From Actinernus sp. WN-2022 (Eukaryota > Cnidaria > Anthozoa > Actiniaria > Actinernidae), in NCBI GenBank assembly GCA_030867875.1, contig JAOWCC010000903.1:124001-188000 (forward strand): DNA of 64,000 nt. The letters run 5' to 3'. The notes below the pieces were generated by a model. It had not been told where the DNA came from and did no database searches. It saw only the letters and a program-made list of their open reading frames with translations. The position numbers and the translations under genes are program-made. Positions 63,790 through 64,000 of the stretch are shown here, piece by piece. Positions within the stretch are counted from its first letter, which is position 1. Each line of letters begins with the position of its first letter.

Positions 63790-64000
63790 GAGGTAACAGC
63801 ATTCTTTAGTGAATCCCGAACACTGGCTTTATGTCTATGATGTATGTCTATGATGTATGTCTATGATGTATGTCTATGATGTATGACTATGATTGTAATT
63901 TGGCAGATCTTTGTTAAAAAGGCATGGGGCTATTACAATCAGATTGTCCTGAAGGGTAAATTGAAAGTCAAAATGTTTTCAAGGAGAAGAAGTCACGTTG

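Larger units (their letters stand above)
62811..64000 (+). mobile_element. Second integrase (IS3EU-like) element, copy at window end
   Basis: Starts TATGGTGGCCCATTCACGCC and is collinear with 42,466-43,260, except for a foldback insertion at about 62,919-63,236. It continues past the window end, so its 3' half is unseen. The tip word TGGCCCATTGACGCCATAG recurs at 63,376, just inside the coding start (as at 42,676 in the other copy), an internal echo of the terminus. A 13-bp word (ATGTCTATGATGT) is repeated about four times at 63,833-63,885, once in the other copy. Confidence 0.75.

Noticed and set aside
1..64000. tRNA genes or 5S genes
   Set aside because: No convincing B-box/cloverleaf or 5S sequence was found by eye; the GGTTCGATTCC words in the array belong to 18S.

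Overview
The window is eukaryotic DNA, AT-rich and made almost entirely of transposable elements, with no bacterial organisation. The rDNA pieces are metazoan-type 18S/28S. Their variable-region wording, together with a HECT-ligase-carrying integrase element and many foldback MITEs, suggests an early-branching animal. My tentative guess is a cnidarian; this is inference, not identification. I see no convincing ordinary host gene apart from a few short exon-like islands.

The dominant theme is a group of Helitron-like (HUH Rep plus PIF1-type helicase) elements in at least three sequence families, called here A (with subfamily A2), B and C. Families A, A2 and C also carry a second, unrecognised gene ('gene 2'). 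It has a conserved helical core with a Cys-Glu-Trp...Arg-Pro motif, followed by an acidic Ser-rich and Lys/Gly-rich tail. Family A occupies 1-11 kb: the Rep gene is interrupted by a 4.8-kb non-coding head-to-tail insertion, then come the helicase, gene 2 (with a possible -1 frameshift site), an array of covarying hairpins and a terminal tandem repeat.

From 10,991 to 36,127 lies a tandem array of nine near-identical units, seven of about 2.9 kb and two of about 2.34 kb. Each unit joins the 3' repeats of the element, an antisense rDNA block (5'ETS-like spacer, an internally deleted 18S, and a 28S scrap) and a truncated family-B Rep. The array joint shows a 3-bp ATG overlap, and mutation markers give a higher-order pattern. 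The last unit runs on into the rest of the B Rep, then into a scrambled family-C Rep/helicase (36.4-38.9 kb).

From 39 to 45 kb there are decayed fragments: gene 2 of family C, a 441-bp tandem repeat, a degenerate second integrase element, and gene 2 and helicase remnants of A2. An almost complete integrase (IS3EU-like) DNA transposon occupies 45,293-51,745. It has about 450-bp terminal inverted repeats built of a 22-bp minisatellite and a 6-bp CTCCAG target duplication, and it encodes a HECT E3-ligase-like protein (+) and a DDE integrase (-). It sits inside gene 2 of an A2 element. That gene resumes at 51,752, followed by the same hairpins and by another A2 Rep (53.3-55.5 kb). From 55.5 to 58.6 kb a cluster of gene-2-C copies includes one intact ORF. 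Then come a ~98-bp tandem repeat, a second rDNA chimera (60.0-60.8 kb), a Myb/SANT-like exon remnant, and a second copy of the other integrase element running off the window end.

Functionally, Rep/helicase would drive rolling-circle-type mobilisation, with gene 2 an unknown partner. Most copies are broken. The apparently intact reading frames are gene 2-C, the HECT gene and (one frameshift from complete) the IS3EU-like transposase.
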